Part shown: positions 52,101 to 59,333 of the stretch, piece after piece
How the letters are laid out: each line of letters opens with the position of its first letter
Position numbering within the stretch: the first letter of the stretch is position 1
Assembly (NCBI RefSeq): GCF_943371865.1
Contig: NZ_CALRWL010000002.1
Span: forward strand, 1 to 64,000
Reading direction: 5' to 3'
DNA length: 64,000 bases
Source of the DNA: Azorhizobium sp943371865
Lineage (GTDB): Bacteria > Pseudomonadota > Alphaproteobacteria > Rhizobiales > Xanthobacteraceae
Program-made: the position numbers and the translations under genes
Notes under the pieces: generated by a model
Databases searched by the model: none
The model's input: only the letters and a program-made list of their open reading frames with translations
Told to the model about the DNA's origin: nothing

Positions 52101-54964
52101 TCGAGTTGGGAATCATCCGCGGCAGTCTCCGCATGCAGAAACGTCAGCAAGCTGTCGAGGTGCGCCGACAAGCCCACGTCGATCCGAGCCATCTGGTCGG
52201 CCCCCAGAAGGTCATCGATTTTCCCCCGCAGTTTCTCCGCACGGACGGTTGTCTCTGTCCTCCAAGTGTCGGCGGAAGCCTTGAGCGCTTGCTCCAGCGG
52301 CGCGAGAGCCGCACCGTTGGCAGCCAGGCGTTCCAGTATCTGCCGCGCGGCGCCGAAGCGCCCCGCGTTGATAGCTGCATCAAAAGCGGCCTCAAAATCG
52401 GCGGGTCCCGCTGCAATAGATGGCCCCTGTCGCAGAATTGCTTCCACCTGGTCTGCGCTAGGCAGCTCAGCACCTCGGCGCGAGATCGGCGGATCGAAAA
52501 GTAGCAGGTCGTCGTTGAGGACCATTTCTAGCGTCAATGGCGATTCAGCCGCGACTTGCGACGAGGTGAGGAGGTCGGTCACGACATCGACCGCGGCCTG
52601 CACCGGAGCGCTCAGGTGTGGGTGGGAGCCTGCCACCGACATTAGGTCTTCCTGCGCGGCCCGAAGGTGGCGGCGCAATTCGTGCAGCTTTTCCAGAATG
52701 TGCTCACCCCGGGTGCGTTCGCACGCCTCGTGCGCTTCAACCCAGTGTCGAATGTGCTGAGCTGTCTGCCGAAGCCAGTCGGCAAGGCGGAGGCGGACCC
52801 CGGCTTCGAGCGGTCGGTCCTTGCGCGTCCGGTGAGCGACGTCGAGCAGATCAACCCTCTGCTCAGCAGAGTCCTCGTAGATCCATGCCTCTGCCGCCCT
52901 CGCCAGAGCGGTAGCATTGTTGGCCTTCTTTTCGACGGCAGCTATTGCCTCAGCGACGGGCCCCTGCCGGAAAACGTCAGTCCAAATGGTGATGGCCCGA
53001 TGGAACTTGAGCCTGCGGCTTGGCGCTGTCGCGGCGAAGTCGAGCAGTGTCTTACGAGCAGCTTCCTCACTTGCCCGACGATCACCGTCAGCTGTGGCCG
53101 GCGCGAAGTCAGCGGGTGTGAGGTTGAGCCCGCGACCCCGAATTTCCGTGGTCACAAATTGGCAGAGTTCGTGGAGGCCGGCTCCGTAGTCGCCAAGATT
53201 GGCGCGGCCCAAAATCTCCACGCCCGACGAGTCGGGGGCGAATAGTGCCGGTCTGAGAGCGCCGGCGAAGACCGTCAGGCGGGTAGACGGTGTGGAGCTG
53301 GCTTCCATGGCTAGGAGGACCTCCTCCTGCAGAGTCTTGTAGCGGCTCGCGGCAGGTATCAGCCGCGAGGCACCAGCCGCCGCGCCAACCGCCAAGGCCT
53401 CTAAGACCACCGGCGTTGCCAGGCTCACCCCGAGGCCCTGTTCTTCTGCCGCCGAGGCGAGATGATATGCAAGTCCATAGCGCTTCCCCATCAGCGCCTG
53501 TGCGACGGCCGCCTCGGCAGGCGTGTCGATTGGCTTTGCGAGAACCTCTGGCGACAATTCCAGCGGGAGCGTCGGCGCCAGTTCGGCAAGCTGCGCGTCG
53601 GCCTGTGTGGGAACGACCTCGCTAGTCTCCGCTGCCATGGCCTCGGCCGCCATATTAGACACTTGGACTTCGCGCGCGCCCGGTGATGCTGCAACGCCCT
53701 GTTCAGCGGCGTTTTGCGGCGACCGGCTCCCCGTGCTGGCATCAGAAGAAATTCGTGGCTCGTCGGACATCGTGTCTAGCGCAGGATCCACTATCGGTGC
53801 TGTCGCAAGGCTTGCACTCGAGGCCTGCTCGCCTTCATTTCCCCCCGGCCGCTGCTCGGTAAGCAGGCACGGCAATCGGGCGTCCGCGAAGGCGATCAAT
53901 GTCTGAGCCGCCTTACGGCGCCGGCTCCGCGCCGTCGCGTAAGCCTCATCCGCGGCATCCGTATCCTCGCGTGCTTGCAAGGCCTTGGCGTCGTCCTCGG
54001 CGTTCGCCGTGACCAACGCGTCCTTCACCAAATACTGCAACTCCACCACTGCCGCCTCGATCTTGCCGATCCCCGTGAGGTCATCGATCCCAAGCTCAAA
54101 ACTTAGGACTTCAATGAAACCGTCAGTGGAGCGGCCAGCTACCGATATGGGCGGCTCGACAGCCCGTAAGGTGTCCGCGAGAGCCGCTAAGGCCACGTCG
54201 CGGCGAGATTGCAATGAGGCCGCAACCGACTCAGCCCATCGGCTGCTAAGCGCTCTTAGTCTTTCGCCTGCAGCGGCAAGCTCATGCGTTAGATCCTCCC
54301 CGATTGCGGCTTCGCTTAGCCGCCGCCCCAGATGAGCGATTTCCTCGCGCCAGGACAGCTCCAGCAAGGCGCTGGCGGCCTCTCTACCGGCGCCGTCTAA
54401 GGACCGCTCGGCGTCATCGTCCAAACCGCGCAACCAGCCCTCCTGCGTCCAATATTCGCCAAGCCTAGTGGCGAGTTCGCTGTGCTCCTCCACAAAATTG
54501 CGAACCATCTCAGCCCGATTTTGCTCCGCCACCGCCCCGCCAATCTCAAGCTGACTCCAAGCCATCCAGCTGGCGATGTCCCACGCCTCCTGCCGAATCA
54601 TCGCTGAGATCATCGCGGAGGCCGACCTCGTCCTTCGCCGGCTATCGATGGGCAACTGCCTGCAACCGGCATTAAAGAGGGCGTTCAACAGGCCTCTTTT
54701 TTTCGAATCAAAACCGGCCACCCGATCTTCGAAAATGGCAAGTCCATTGGGTAAGCGCAGCAGATCGCAGACTGAGGAATACAAATCGCCGTGGGCCAGT
54801 TCCCAGCCGGGTACAGGATGCGACTGAACGCGCTGGCGGAAGAGCCGGTGCAGACTGGGCACCCAATCAAGCTTTTCTGCGAGGCTCTCCCCAGTAATGA
54901 AGGATGGCAGGCGCGCAGCCCACTCAACGCGCCTGGAATGTGTGATCGTGCTCACGTCGTCCAT
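49106..54964 (-). CDS. Giant STAND-like ATPase, first gene of the four-gene operon
   Basis: A 1952-residue protein; the ATG at 54964 is preferred because GGGGGGA lies just before it. Residues 1 to about 1100 are mostly alpha-helical with coiled-coil-like stretches (RVDLLDVAHRTRKDRPLEAG, EELLDRRLT-type heptads). Around residues 1150-1250 an alpha/beta domain appears (RYMIIMAEPSAVKTGEELTS, IVVVIGHLPLKSRN). The ATPase core follows: MFYGRKNELDDLWDRNG, Walker A YGGRQLGKTALLKQ (near 1285) and Walker B LLVLVDEADEFLRQ (near 1376). FYGR-E plus GGRQxGKT is typical of STAND/ORC-like signalling ATPases. The end has another alpha/beta region and a winged helix (MRQLERLGLVERHASQQSYE). Probably the sensor-switch of the system. 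Confidence 0.75.
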   Translation of the reverse strand: MDDVSTITHSRRVEWAARLPSFITGESLAEKLDWVPSLHRLFRQRVQSHPVPGWELAHGDLYSSVCDLLRLPNGLAIFEDRVAGFDSKKRGLLNALFNAGCRQLPIDSRRRTRSASAMISAMIRQEAWDIASWMAWSQLEIGGAVAEQNRAEMVRNFVEEHSELATRLGEYWTQEGWLRGLDDDAERSLDGAGREAASALLELSWREEIAHLGRRLSEAAIGEDLTHELAAAGERLRALSSRWAESVAASLQSRRDVALAALADTLRAVEPPISVAGRSTDGFIEVLSFELGIDDLTGIGKIEAAVVELQYLVKDALVTANAEDDAKALQAREDTDAADEAYATARSRRRKAAQTLIAFADARLPCLLTEQRPGGNEGEQASSASLATAPIVDPALDTMSDEPRISSDASTGSRSPQNAAEQGVAASPGAREVQVSNMAAEAMAAETSEVVPTQADAQLAELAPTLPLELSPEVLAKPIDTPAEAAVAQALMGKRYGLAYHLASAAEEQGLGVSLATPVVLEALAVGAAAGASRLIPAASRYKTLQEEVLLAMEASSTPSTRLTVFAGALRPALFAPDSSGVEILGRANLGDYGAGLHELCQFVTTEIRGRGLNLTPADFAPATADGDRRASEEAARKTLLDFAATAPSRRLKFHRAITIWTDVFRQGPVAEAIAAVEKKANNATALARAAEAWIYEDSAEQRVDLLDVAHRTRKDRPLEAGVRLRLADWLRQTAQHIRHWVEAHEACERTRGEHILEKLHELRRHLRAAQEDLMSVAGSHPHLSAPVQAAVDVVTDLLTSSQVAAESPLTLEMVLNDDLLLFDPPISRRGAELPSADQVEAILRQGPSIAAGPADFEAAFDAAINAGRFGAARQILERLAANGAALAPLEQALKASADTWRTETTVRAEKLRGKIDDLLGADQMARIDVGLSAHLDSLLTFLHAETAADDSQLDFSELDVQLKEIEADVRNGFEILLIPLREKIEDLKARGRNTSELEEMAEHHDLATLAEHIDAALNDVDWTAKKVSALLEDFARHCLTEDYERIPPSDRGIADLIRAAEARRRTPAADFSALDADEAERARELLTAWRDLRNPQSRREVALTKLMQALGFTSAEVKDNGALSKAQGAPRRMTLHTDKIADREICRVPAFGSEANGRYMIIMAEPSAVKTGEELTSWLDQLTGSTTTPTIVVVIGHLPLKSRNLFMSAVRRRGGSASYGLIDEALVVFLAAQRDRRRGHIFDLALPMGLVQPYADTAARTSQEMFYGRKNELDDLWDRNGSCLVYGGRQLGKTALLKQIQLRHNQPPAQLVIYGDLQAELPGANGHNIWPWLGRKLKGEAGFANRDLKNQEEVEAGIRAWLDIDRRRRLLVLVDEADEFLRQELVNQYSSLAKIRDLMQATDRYCKFVFAGLHDVQRLARTPNSPLLHFGTPVRVGPLMGSDLPEARAMAEGPMATAGFVFKSPSLAGRMLSQVGYYPSLLQAFSKGLIERMNKSIGRRQGHSGSSPLPIVITERDLEETFQDSAFRQNIQLKFENTLNLDERYRLITFVMLVDSLARRDQGTLPIGLKDAELQRLALEWWPQGFAEDQSLDAFQGLLQEMIGLGVLIEQSDGRFVIRSARIADMLGGREQIERKLVELSDKEAPSRLDTGTLRRVCGTTPSPLTARQETMLLSEAKPSSAVHLLASSRALGLDEVALSLSEISETQVKIDRRSYQNVRQFEQAIEAAASRVGQRDRGLLVLSGPWLGAEMIILAARNIRVRQAQKDGRYGMRVLLVPYDVDWRELDAAVGGDDIVSLSPLGENSLGQFVRRHWSTTLSVQPDEAQIKEIRRLTGGFPRFLDQPKGRTAAEMIETLRERAEALYQSEDVFALLGLDDDALRGALTVIADVGYDAEVSDDLMRDVGIDDPQAAMRQLERLGLVERHASQQSYEAERRLNPFVEAALTRQRG

Positions 54965-55116
54965 TGAAATCCCCCCAAGCACAACCTAGGCGCAATCTGC
55001 ATTCGCGAAAAGTGGGCGCTTGGCGCCAACCAGGAGCGACGCGTTAACGCGATGAGCAAAGCGTCCTGCCCATAAGTCTTGGGCTTCGCGCCTACTCGCC
55101 TACTCGCCTGCGAGTG

Positions 55117-55611
55117 CTAGGTCGTGTGGACGAACCTGATCCAGATACGGATTGTGGCGAGTTGGACGAAGCCGAGGAAGCTGGAGGCGAGCTTGTCGTA
55201 ACGGGTCGCGACGCGGCGTGAGTGCTTGATCATGTTGAAGAAGCGCTCGATGCGGTTGCGATGGGCGTAGGTCTGCCGGCAGACTGGGCGCGGGACCTTG
55301 CGGTTCGATTTGGTCGGGACAACAGGCTCGATGCCCCGGCCTTCTAGGTCGTCCCAGATGGCGACGCTGTCATAGCCTTTGTCGGCTAGCATGGCGACGG
55401 GATCGGGCGCGTCCTCGTTCATGAGGTCGCCATAGGCTGTCATTTCCGAGGCCTGACCGGGTGTCACGCTGAAACCGACCGCAAGCCCCTCCGCATTCGC
55501 TCTGGTATGAACTTTGGTCGTGAGCCCACCGCGCGAACGGCCAATACCGTTTCTCTGTATCCCCCCTTCCTCCGGCAGCGTGCTGGTGCGCCCGGACGAT
55601 GCCGCGCCCAA
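55117..55611 (-). pseudogene. IS5-family (IS427-group-like) transposase, N-terminally truncated
   Basis: The minus strand encodes SGRTSTLPEEGGIQRNGIGR, then SRGGLTTKVHTRANAEG, MLADKGYDSVAIWDDL and QTYAHRNRIERFFNMIKHSRR, the second half of an IS5-family transposase with the D and E of the catalytic triad region. The first half, including the first catalytic Asp, is missing; similarity stops at about 55620, right beside the end of the DUF927 gene. It is a relic that separates the defence operon from the replication genes. Terminal repeats were not identified. Confidence 0.85.
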
Positions 55612-55645
55612 GGAGGCGCCATTTTCTATTGCAAGTTGTTGAACC

Positions 55646-57289
55646 TCAGCTTTCAGGCTGAGTTGTCGGCATGGAACCGCCGATCTCGATGATGCGCTCC
55701 AAATCGAAGAGCAGCACGTTAACCTTTGCCGTGGGCATACCTTTGATGCGGAGCTGCCTCACGTAGAGCCGCACCTCCCGTCCTGGCAGCAGAATGCCTC
55801 GGGTTTCAAGGAGCTCGAGCACGTCAGCCTCCCCTCTCGCGACGAGATCGGAAAATCGTTCGCGGAGCACGGCGATAACCATTCGTCCCTGCAAGGTCCG
55901 GCGTATCCCATAGATGCGGGTGGCGGGTTTTGGGGCAATTTTGTCCCCGGGCTCGATGACCGGAAAGCGACGGTCACTTCCGGCATTACGGTTCAGCCAG
56001 GCCAGAAACTCATCTGCCTCACATTCGACAGGACGCACCTCTCGCCATGCGGCGCGGTAGATTTTCCGAATAGCCTTCGCCGCGTGCTTTTTGGTCCAAG
56101 GCGCAATTCCATAGTCGGCAGCCAGCATCGCCGCGGCATAGGTCACGGCAAATTTCTTCGCGAAGCGCTGGCCGAACGGCGTTTGAATAGGAAGGACAGC
56201 CCGTATGAACTTATCCGCCAAGGCTTTGGCCTTTGCCGGTCCGTCCGCATCCGCCAGAAACGCACGCACAAACCTTCGTATCGGGACACCGTGATTAGCG
56301 GCTATCGTCTCTTCGGCCTCCCGCGCCAGTCGGGCACGGTCAGGCGGAGAGGCCTCCAAGTCGAAGATTCCGCCATCATGCGGGGCGGGAACCGGAATGC
56401 CTATGAGACGGACCTGTTCGCCCTCTTTCCGCTGGAGGTTGCCACTGCCCTCGAGAGCCTCTTCGCCCGATGAGAGACCGATGACAAGATATTGAACATT
56501 GCGCAGATCGCCGTCCGCCGTCGCTTTGGCGGAGCGCTTCTTTCCTTGGCCGCCAGCCACCTTGAAGGCCAGCGTTCGGAAAGCCTGACGCCGCTGCGCC
56601 ACTGACCCTTCCATTCTTCCCGCCTCATCGACCACCAGCATTGAATCGTTGCAGGCTGCCGCATCCTCCTCCAGTGCGCGGGGCGTCAAATCGAACGTTC
56701 GCAGGTGCTCACGACCGGCTTTTTCAATTACGGATTGGGCCGCGATCGTTGCAAGACTTTTCCCGGTGGAGCTTTGGCCGAAGAGGTGGAAGACTACGCC
56801 CTCATCGTATCCCATGGGGCGCAATAACGGCCCCGCCAATCCCGCGGCAAGCGTGAAGACCAGATAGCTGGAACCTGCGCACGCACTGCGGAGGCCATTC
56901 TTCCATGCGACAATCTTCCCCCGCGATAGCGTAGCGCGCAGTTCCGGGGCGATGGGTCGTAGATTGCCACGCTCACCCAGAATGCAGTCCTTCAAGACAA
57001 ATGTATGCGTCCCGTGCCAGCCCGAGACCGATGTGGTGGCCACCAATTGGCAGCTCTCAACGGCCAAGGCCGATTTGAGGTCTTCGAGCCAATCCGGAGG
57101 TATCCGGGCGCCGAGCTGCGCAAGCGTGCGCTTCGCACCGCGCGGGTCATCCATCTGCGACCGGTCGATTGATACGGTGCCGATGCCGCCGCCGATCTTG
57201 TCGAACTCGACTTTGACGAAATACCCTCCTGTGTCGATGTTCTGGTGAATCTGAAGTGGGCGAACCCAAGGCTTTGGTGCGCGCGTCAT
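55646..57289 (-). CDS. DUF927-type primase-helicase-like ATPase
   Basis: A 547-residue protein of the DUF927 family found in mobile elements, where it is thought to act in element replication. HTFVLKDCILGERG and LVFTLAAGLAGPLL precede Walker A HLFGQSSTGKSLATIAA (near residue 185), then NDSMLVVDEAGRMEG (Walker B) and NVQYLVIGLSSGEEAL (sensor-like). The C-terminal third (AKAIRKIYRAAWREVRPVEC) is helical. The track-length frame begins earlier at a TTG, but the ATG near 57289 (MTRAPKPWVRPLQ) is the more usual start. Together with AlpA and the gene upstream it forms a satellite-like replication core. Confidence 0.82.
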   Translation of the reverse strand: MTRAPKPWVRPLQIHQNIDTGGYFVKVEFDKIGGGIGTVSIDRSQMDDPRGAKRTLAQLGARIPPDWLEDLKSALAVESCQLVATTSVSGWHGTHTFVLKDCILGERGNLRPIAPELRATLSRGKIVAWKNGLRSACAGSSYLVFTLAAGLAGPLLRPMGYDEGVVFHLFGQSSTGKSLATIAAQSVIEKAGREHLRTFDLTPRALEEDAAACNDSMLVVDEAGRMEGSVAQRRQAFRTLAFKVAGGQGKKRSAKATADGDLRNVQYLVIGLSSGEEALEGSGNLQRKEGEQVRLIGIPVPAPHDGGIFDLEASPPDRARLAREAEETIAANHGVPIRRFVRAFLADADGPAKAKALADKFIRAVLPIQTPFGQRFAKKFAVTYAAAMLAADYGIAPWTKKHAAKAIRKIYRAAWREVRPVECEADEFLAWLNRNAGSDRRFPVIEPGDKIAPKPATRIYGIRRTLQGRMVIAVLRERFSDLVARGEADVLELLETRGILLPGREVRLYVRQLRIKGMPTAKVNVLLFDLERIIEIGGSMPTTQPES

Positions 57290-57462
57290 CGCGAAATCCC
57301 CTGTGGAGGTGAGCCACTGGCGGCTCACCGGATAGGCAAAGAGAGAGCGCACGCGCGCACGTGGCACGCGTGTGCAGTTTGGCAAGTAATTCAAGGGAAA
57401 GGGGCAGTTGGTGCGTCTACAGAGCCCACCAACCGCTCTTTCGTGGGATTCTATCCCTTAGC

Positions 57463-58290
57463 TCAGCGACATTTCTCTGTGCCGGACTGCGCAAGCCGCA
57501 TACCAATGACAAGCAGGCGATCACGCATCAGCATGCTCATGCGCCACGCGTCATGCTCGCGGAGATGCGCACTCGGCACACGAACATAGCGCTGCGCTTG
57601 CCGGCCGTTATCGGCCTCGTAGGCCACGCGCCCCTCAGGCAACGGCTTGGTGATGTATGCCAAGACGTGCGCCAAATCTCCGGGTTGGATTGCCTTAATC
57701 ATCACCGGTTTGGGAACAGGCGTCGAAGACGACAATTTCAATGCTTTGCTGAGCTCTTGATAGGAAGCGCCGGTCGAAACGAGGTTGATTTCGCCTTGCC
57801 AGAGTTCGATGGAACCAACCGTGTTGAGGCTGGCCTCCACACATGCGATTCCTCGGATTCCCTTCAGATGTTGGATGCGGCGCTGTAGCCATCGGTGCAT
57901 GGAGCGCGGCTTGAGGTCGTACAGGTTGCCAGTGTCGCGGGCCCAGCCCCAATTCACCACGGTCACAAGATGGAATTGTGAGCTGTGGCTCATCAACTGG
58001 TCGTGCGCATCAAGGATCGTGTCCCCACGGCTCGCCCAGTTGCCGAGGAGGCAGGCGGCTTGGCAGCGGTTCGGCTCCCGGCAAATGTCGTCCGCTGTGC
58101 ATTGCCCAACCGCGCTCCAGCGGCAATCGGAAGATTGCGCGTTGCGGCGCATCATCTGAGCCTGCTGCTTGGCAACGAGGTCCAAGGGCTCAAAGTCGGG
58201 GAAGTCGCGGTCGACCATGCCGGCCCTGATCCGCTTCCGGCGGGCAGCTTGGTCGACGTTGAAAGGGGGGCAAAGAGGCTTGCGCATCAT
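57463..58290 (-). CDS. Hypothetical protein of the island replication core
   Basis: A 275-residue protein that I do not firmly recognise. It has a Cys-containing N-terminal part (RRNAQSSDCRWSAVGQCTAD, then CREPNRCQAACLL) that may bind zinc, followed by SQFHLVTVVNWGWARDTGNL, VEASLNTVGSIELWQGEINL and GDLAHVLAYITKPLPEGRVA. The order hydrophobic strand, E-containing strand and LAxYITK helix recalls rolling-circle Rep (HUH) proteins, but the HxH metal site is not evident, so it may be an inactive derivative or unrelated. Its start overlaps the AlpA-like stop by 4 bp, and the DUF927 gene follows. Confidence 0.6.
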   Translation of the reverse strand: MMRKPLCPPFNVDQAARRKRIRAGMVDRDFPDFEPLDLVAKQQAQMMRRNAQSSDCRWSAVGQCTADDICREPNRCQAACLLGNWASRGDTILDAHDQLMSHSSQFHLVTVVNWGWARDTGNLYDLKPRSMHRWLQRRIQHLKGIRGIACVEASLNTVGSIELWQGEINLVSTGASYQELSKALKLSSSTPVPKPVMIKAIQPGDLAHVLAYITKPLPEGRVAYEADNGRQAQRYVRVPSAHLREHDAWRMSMLMRDRLLVIGMRLAQSGTEKCR

Positions 58291-58472
58291 GCAACCCCCA
58301 TCTGCACGAGGGAGTCGATGTCAGACGCACGCCAGGCGACAGAACGTGCGCCGAGGCGGACGGGGCGCGGGAAACGCCCTTGAGCAACGCCGGCGTACCA
58401 GGTGCTGCGGGAAACGGGCACCCGTTTGAGAACCTCCCGCAAACGCAGGAGGGTGGTGGGGGTGGAGGGCAT
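58287..58472 (-). CDS. AlpA-family helix-turn-helix regulator/excisionase
   Basis: A 61-residue protein from the ATG at 58472 (MPSTPTTLLRLREVLKRVPV). The core PVSRSTWYAGVAQGRFPRPV and LGARSVAWRASDIDSLVQ is the AlpA/MerR-like DNA-binding fold. In P4-like and related elements AlpA activates integrase transcription and promotes excision. It lies two genes from the integrase on the same strand and is translationally coupled to the gene below. The GGAGGG-rich stretch upstream of the ATG could be its ribosome site. Confidence 0.9.
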   Translation of the reverse strand: MPSTPTTLLRLREVLKRVPVSRSTWYAGVAQGRFPRPVRLGARSVAWRASDIDSLVQMGVA

Positions 58473-58577
58473 GCTGAAGCTCCGGGTGGTCGGAATTGAC
58501 CGGCCCGTTTCAAATAGCTGGCGCGCCAACTGAGATGGGAAAGGCCGAATTCGACCTTTCCACCCCCAATCTTTCGA

Positions 58578-59333
58578 CTAGGCCTTAGAACGTTTTAGAT
58601 AATTCTGGTGGAAGTCGTGGACGGCCTTTAGCTGCTTTCGGATCGTAGGCACGCTGACATACATCCCCACATCTTCTGTCATCGACGAAATTTTGGACGC
58701 CGCCTCGTTGTTTTTATCTGGTGTATATTTGTATGGAACATTTCCAAGCGCGTATATAATACTAAATATGGTCGCCTTATATTTCCCATCATCAATAATT
58801 TCATTATGTAAATTATTATACAGTCTGTCATATCTATTTTTTGGGTTATTCCTGAAAATTGAATTGAATTTTTCTGAAAGTTCCTTAGGAAATTCCGCGT
58901 CAAAGTTGCGCAAATGTTCATATATATCGCGGGCAGATGCCCTTTTATTCACGGATTTAAATCTTTTTGTTATCTGTTTAAATTCTTTAATTGTTGACAT
59001 ATCGGTCTCCTTTAACGGGGAACGGCTCCCCGGATCTCGACCAATCGCCAAATGCGCTGCTTCGGTGCTGCTCCATGTCGCGAGGTTTGCCCAATATCCA
59101 GCACGCACATCAGAGTGAATATCATATGTGAATTTATCGGGATTCTCCGATATTTCATCTAAAAGACCGCCATCTTTAGATAGCTCATCCTTACACTTCG
59201 CAATACATTCACGAATAAATGCCGGCGATCCAATCGTATAACTTTTTCCAACCTCGTCTCCAAACCGATAAACGGCTATCCCAACCATCATTGATTTAAC
59301 TTCTAGCCTGCGCCTCAGTTCTTTAATATGCAT
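58578..59333 (-). CDS. AT-rich hypothetical protein coupled to the integrase gene
   Basis: A 251-residue protein of unknown family, starting directly after the integrase stop (TAGATG). It is rich in Lys, Asn, Ile and Tyr (FKQITKRFKSVNKRASARDI, NNPKNRYDRLYNNLHNEIID), unlike any other gene in the window, and the DNA is plainly AT-rich, which points to recent acquisition from a low-GC source. No signal peptide or membrane helix is seen; it is mainly helical. Being the second cistron of the integrase transcript, it could be an accessory or a separate cargo gene such as a toxin or abortive-infection protein; nothing in the sequence decides this. Confidence 0.65.
   Translation of the reverse strand: MHIKELRRRLEVKSMMVGIAVYRFGDEVGKSYTIGSPAFIRECIAKCKDELSKDGGLLDEISENPDKFTYDIHSDVRAGYWANLATWSSTEAAHLAIGRDPGSRSPLKETDMSTIKEFKQITKRFKSVNKRASARDIYEHLRNFDAEFPKELSEKFNSIFRNNPKNRYDRLYNNLHNEIIDDGKYKATIFSIIYALGNVPYKYTPDKNNEAASKISSMTEDVGMYVSVPTIRKQLKAVHDFHQNYLKRSKA

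Noticed and set aside
39821..54964. A DISARM system
   Set aside because: A DUF1998 helicase is present, but no DrmB, PLD nuclease (DrmC) or methyltransferase is found.
39821..54964. The Dpd (7-deazaguanine DNA modification) system
   Set aside because: Large ATPase plus helicase recalled DpdH/DpdJ, but no DpdA transglycosylase, DpdB or preQ0 genes are present.
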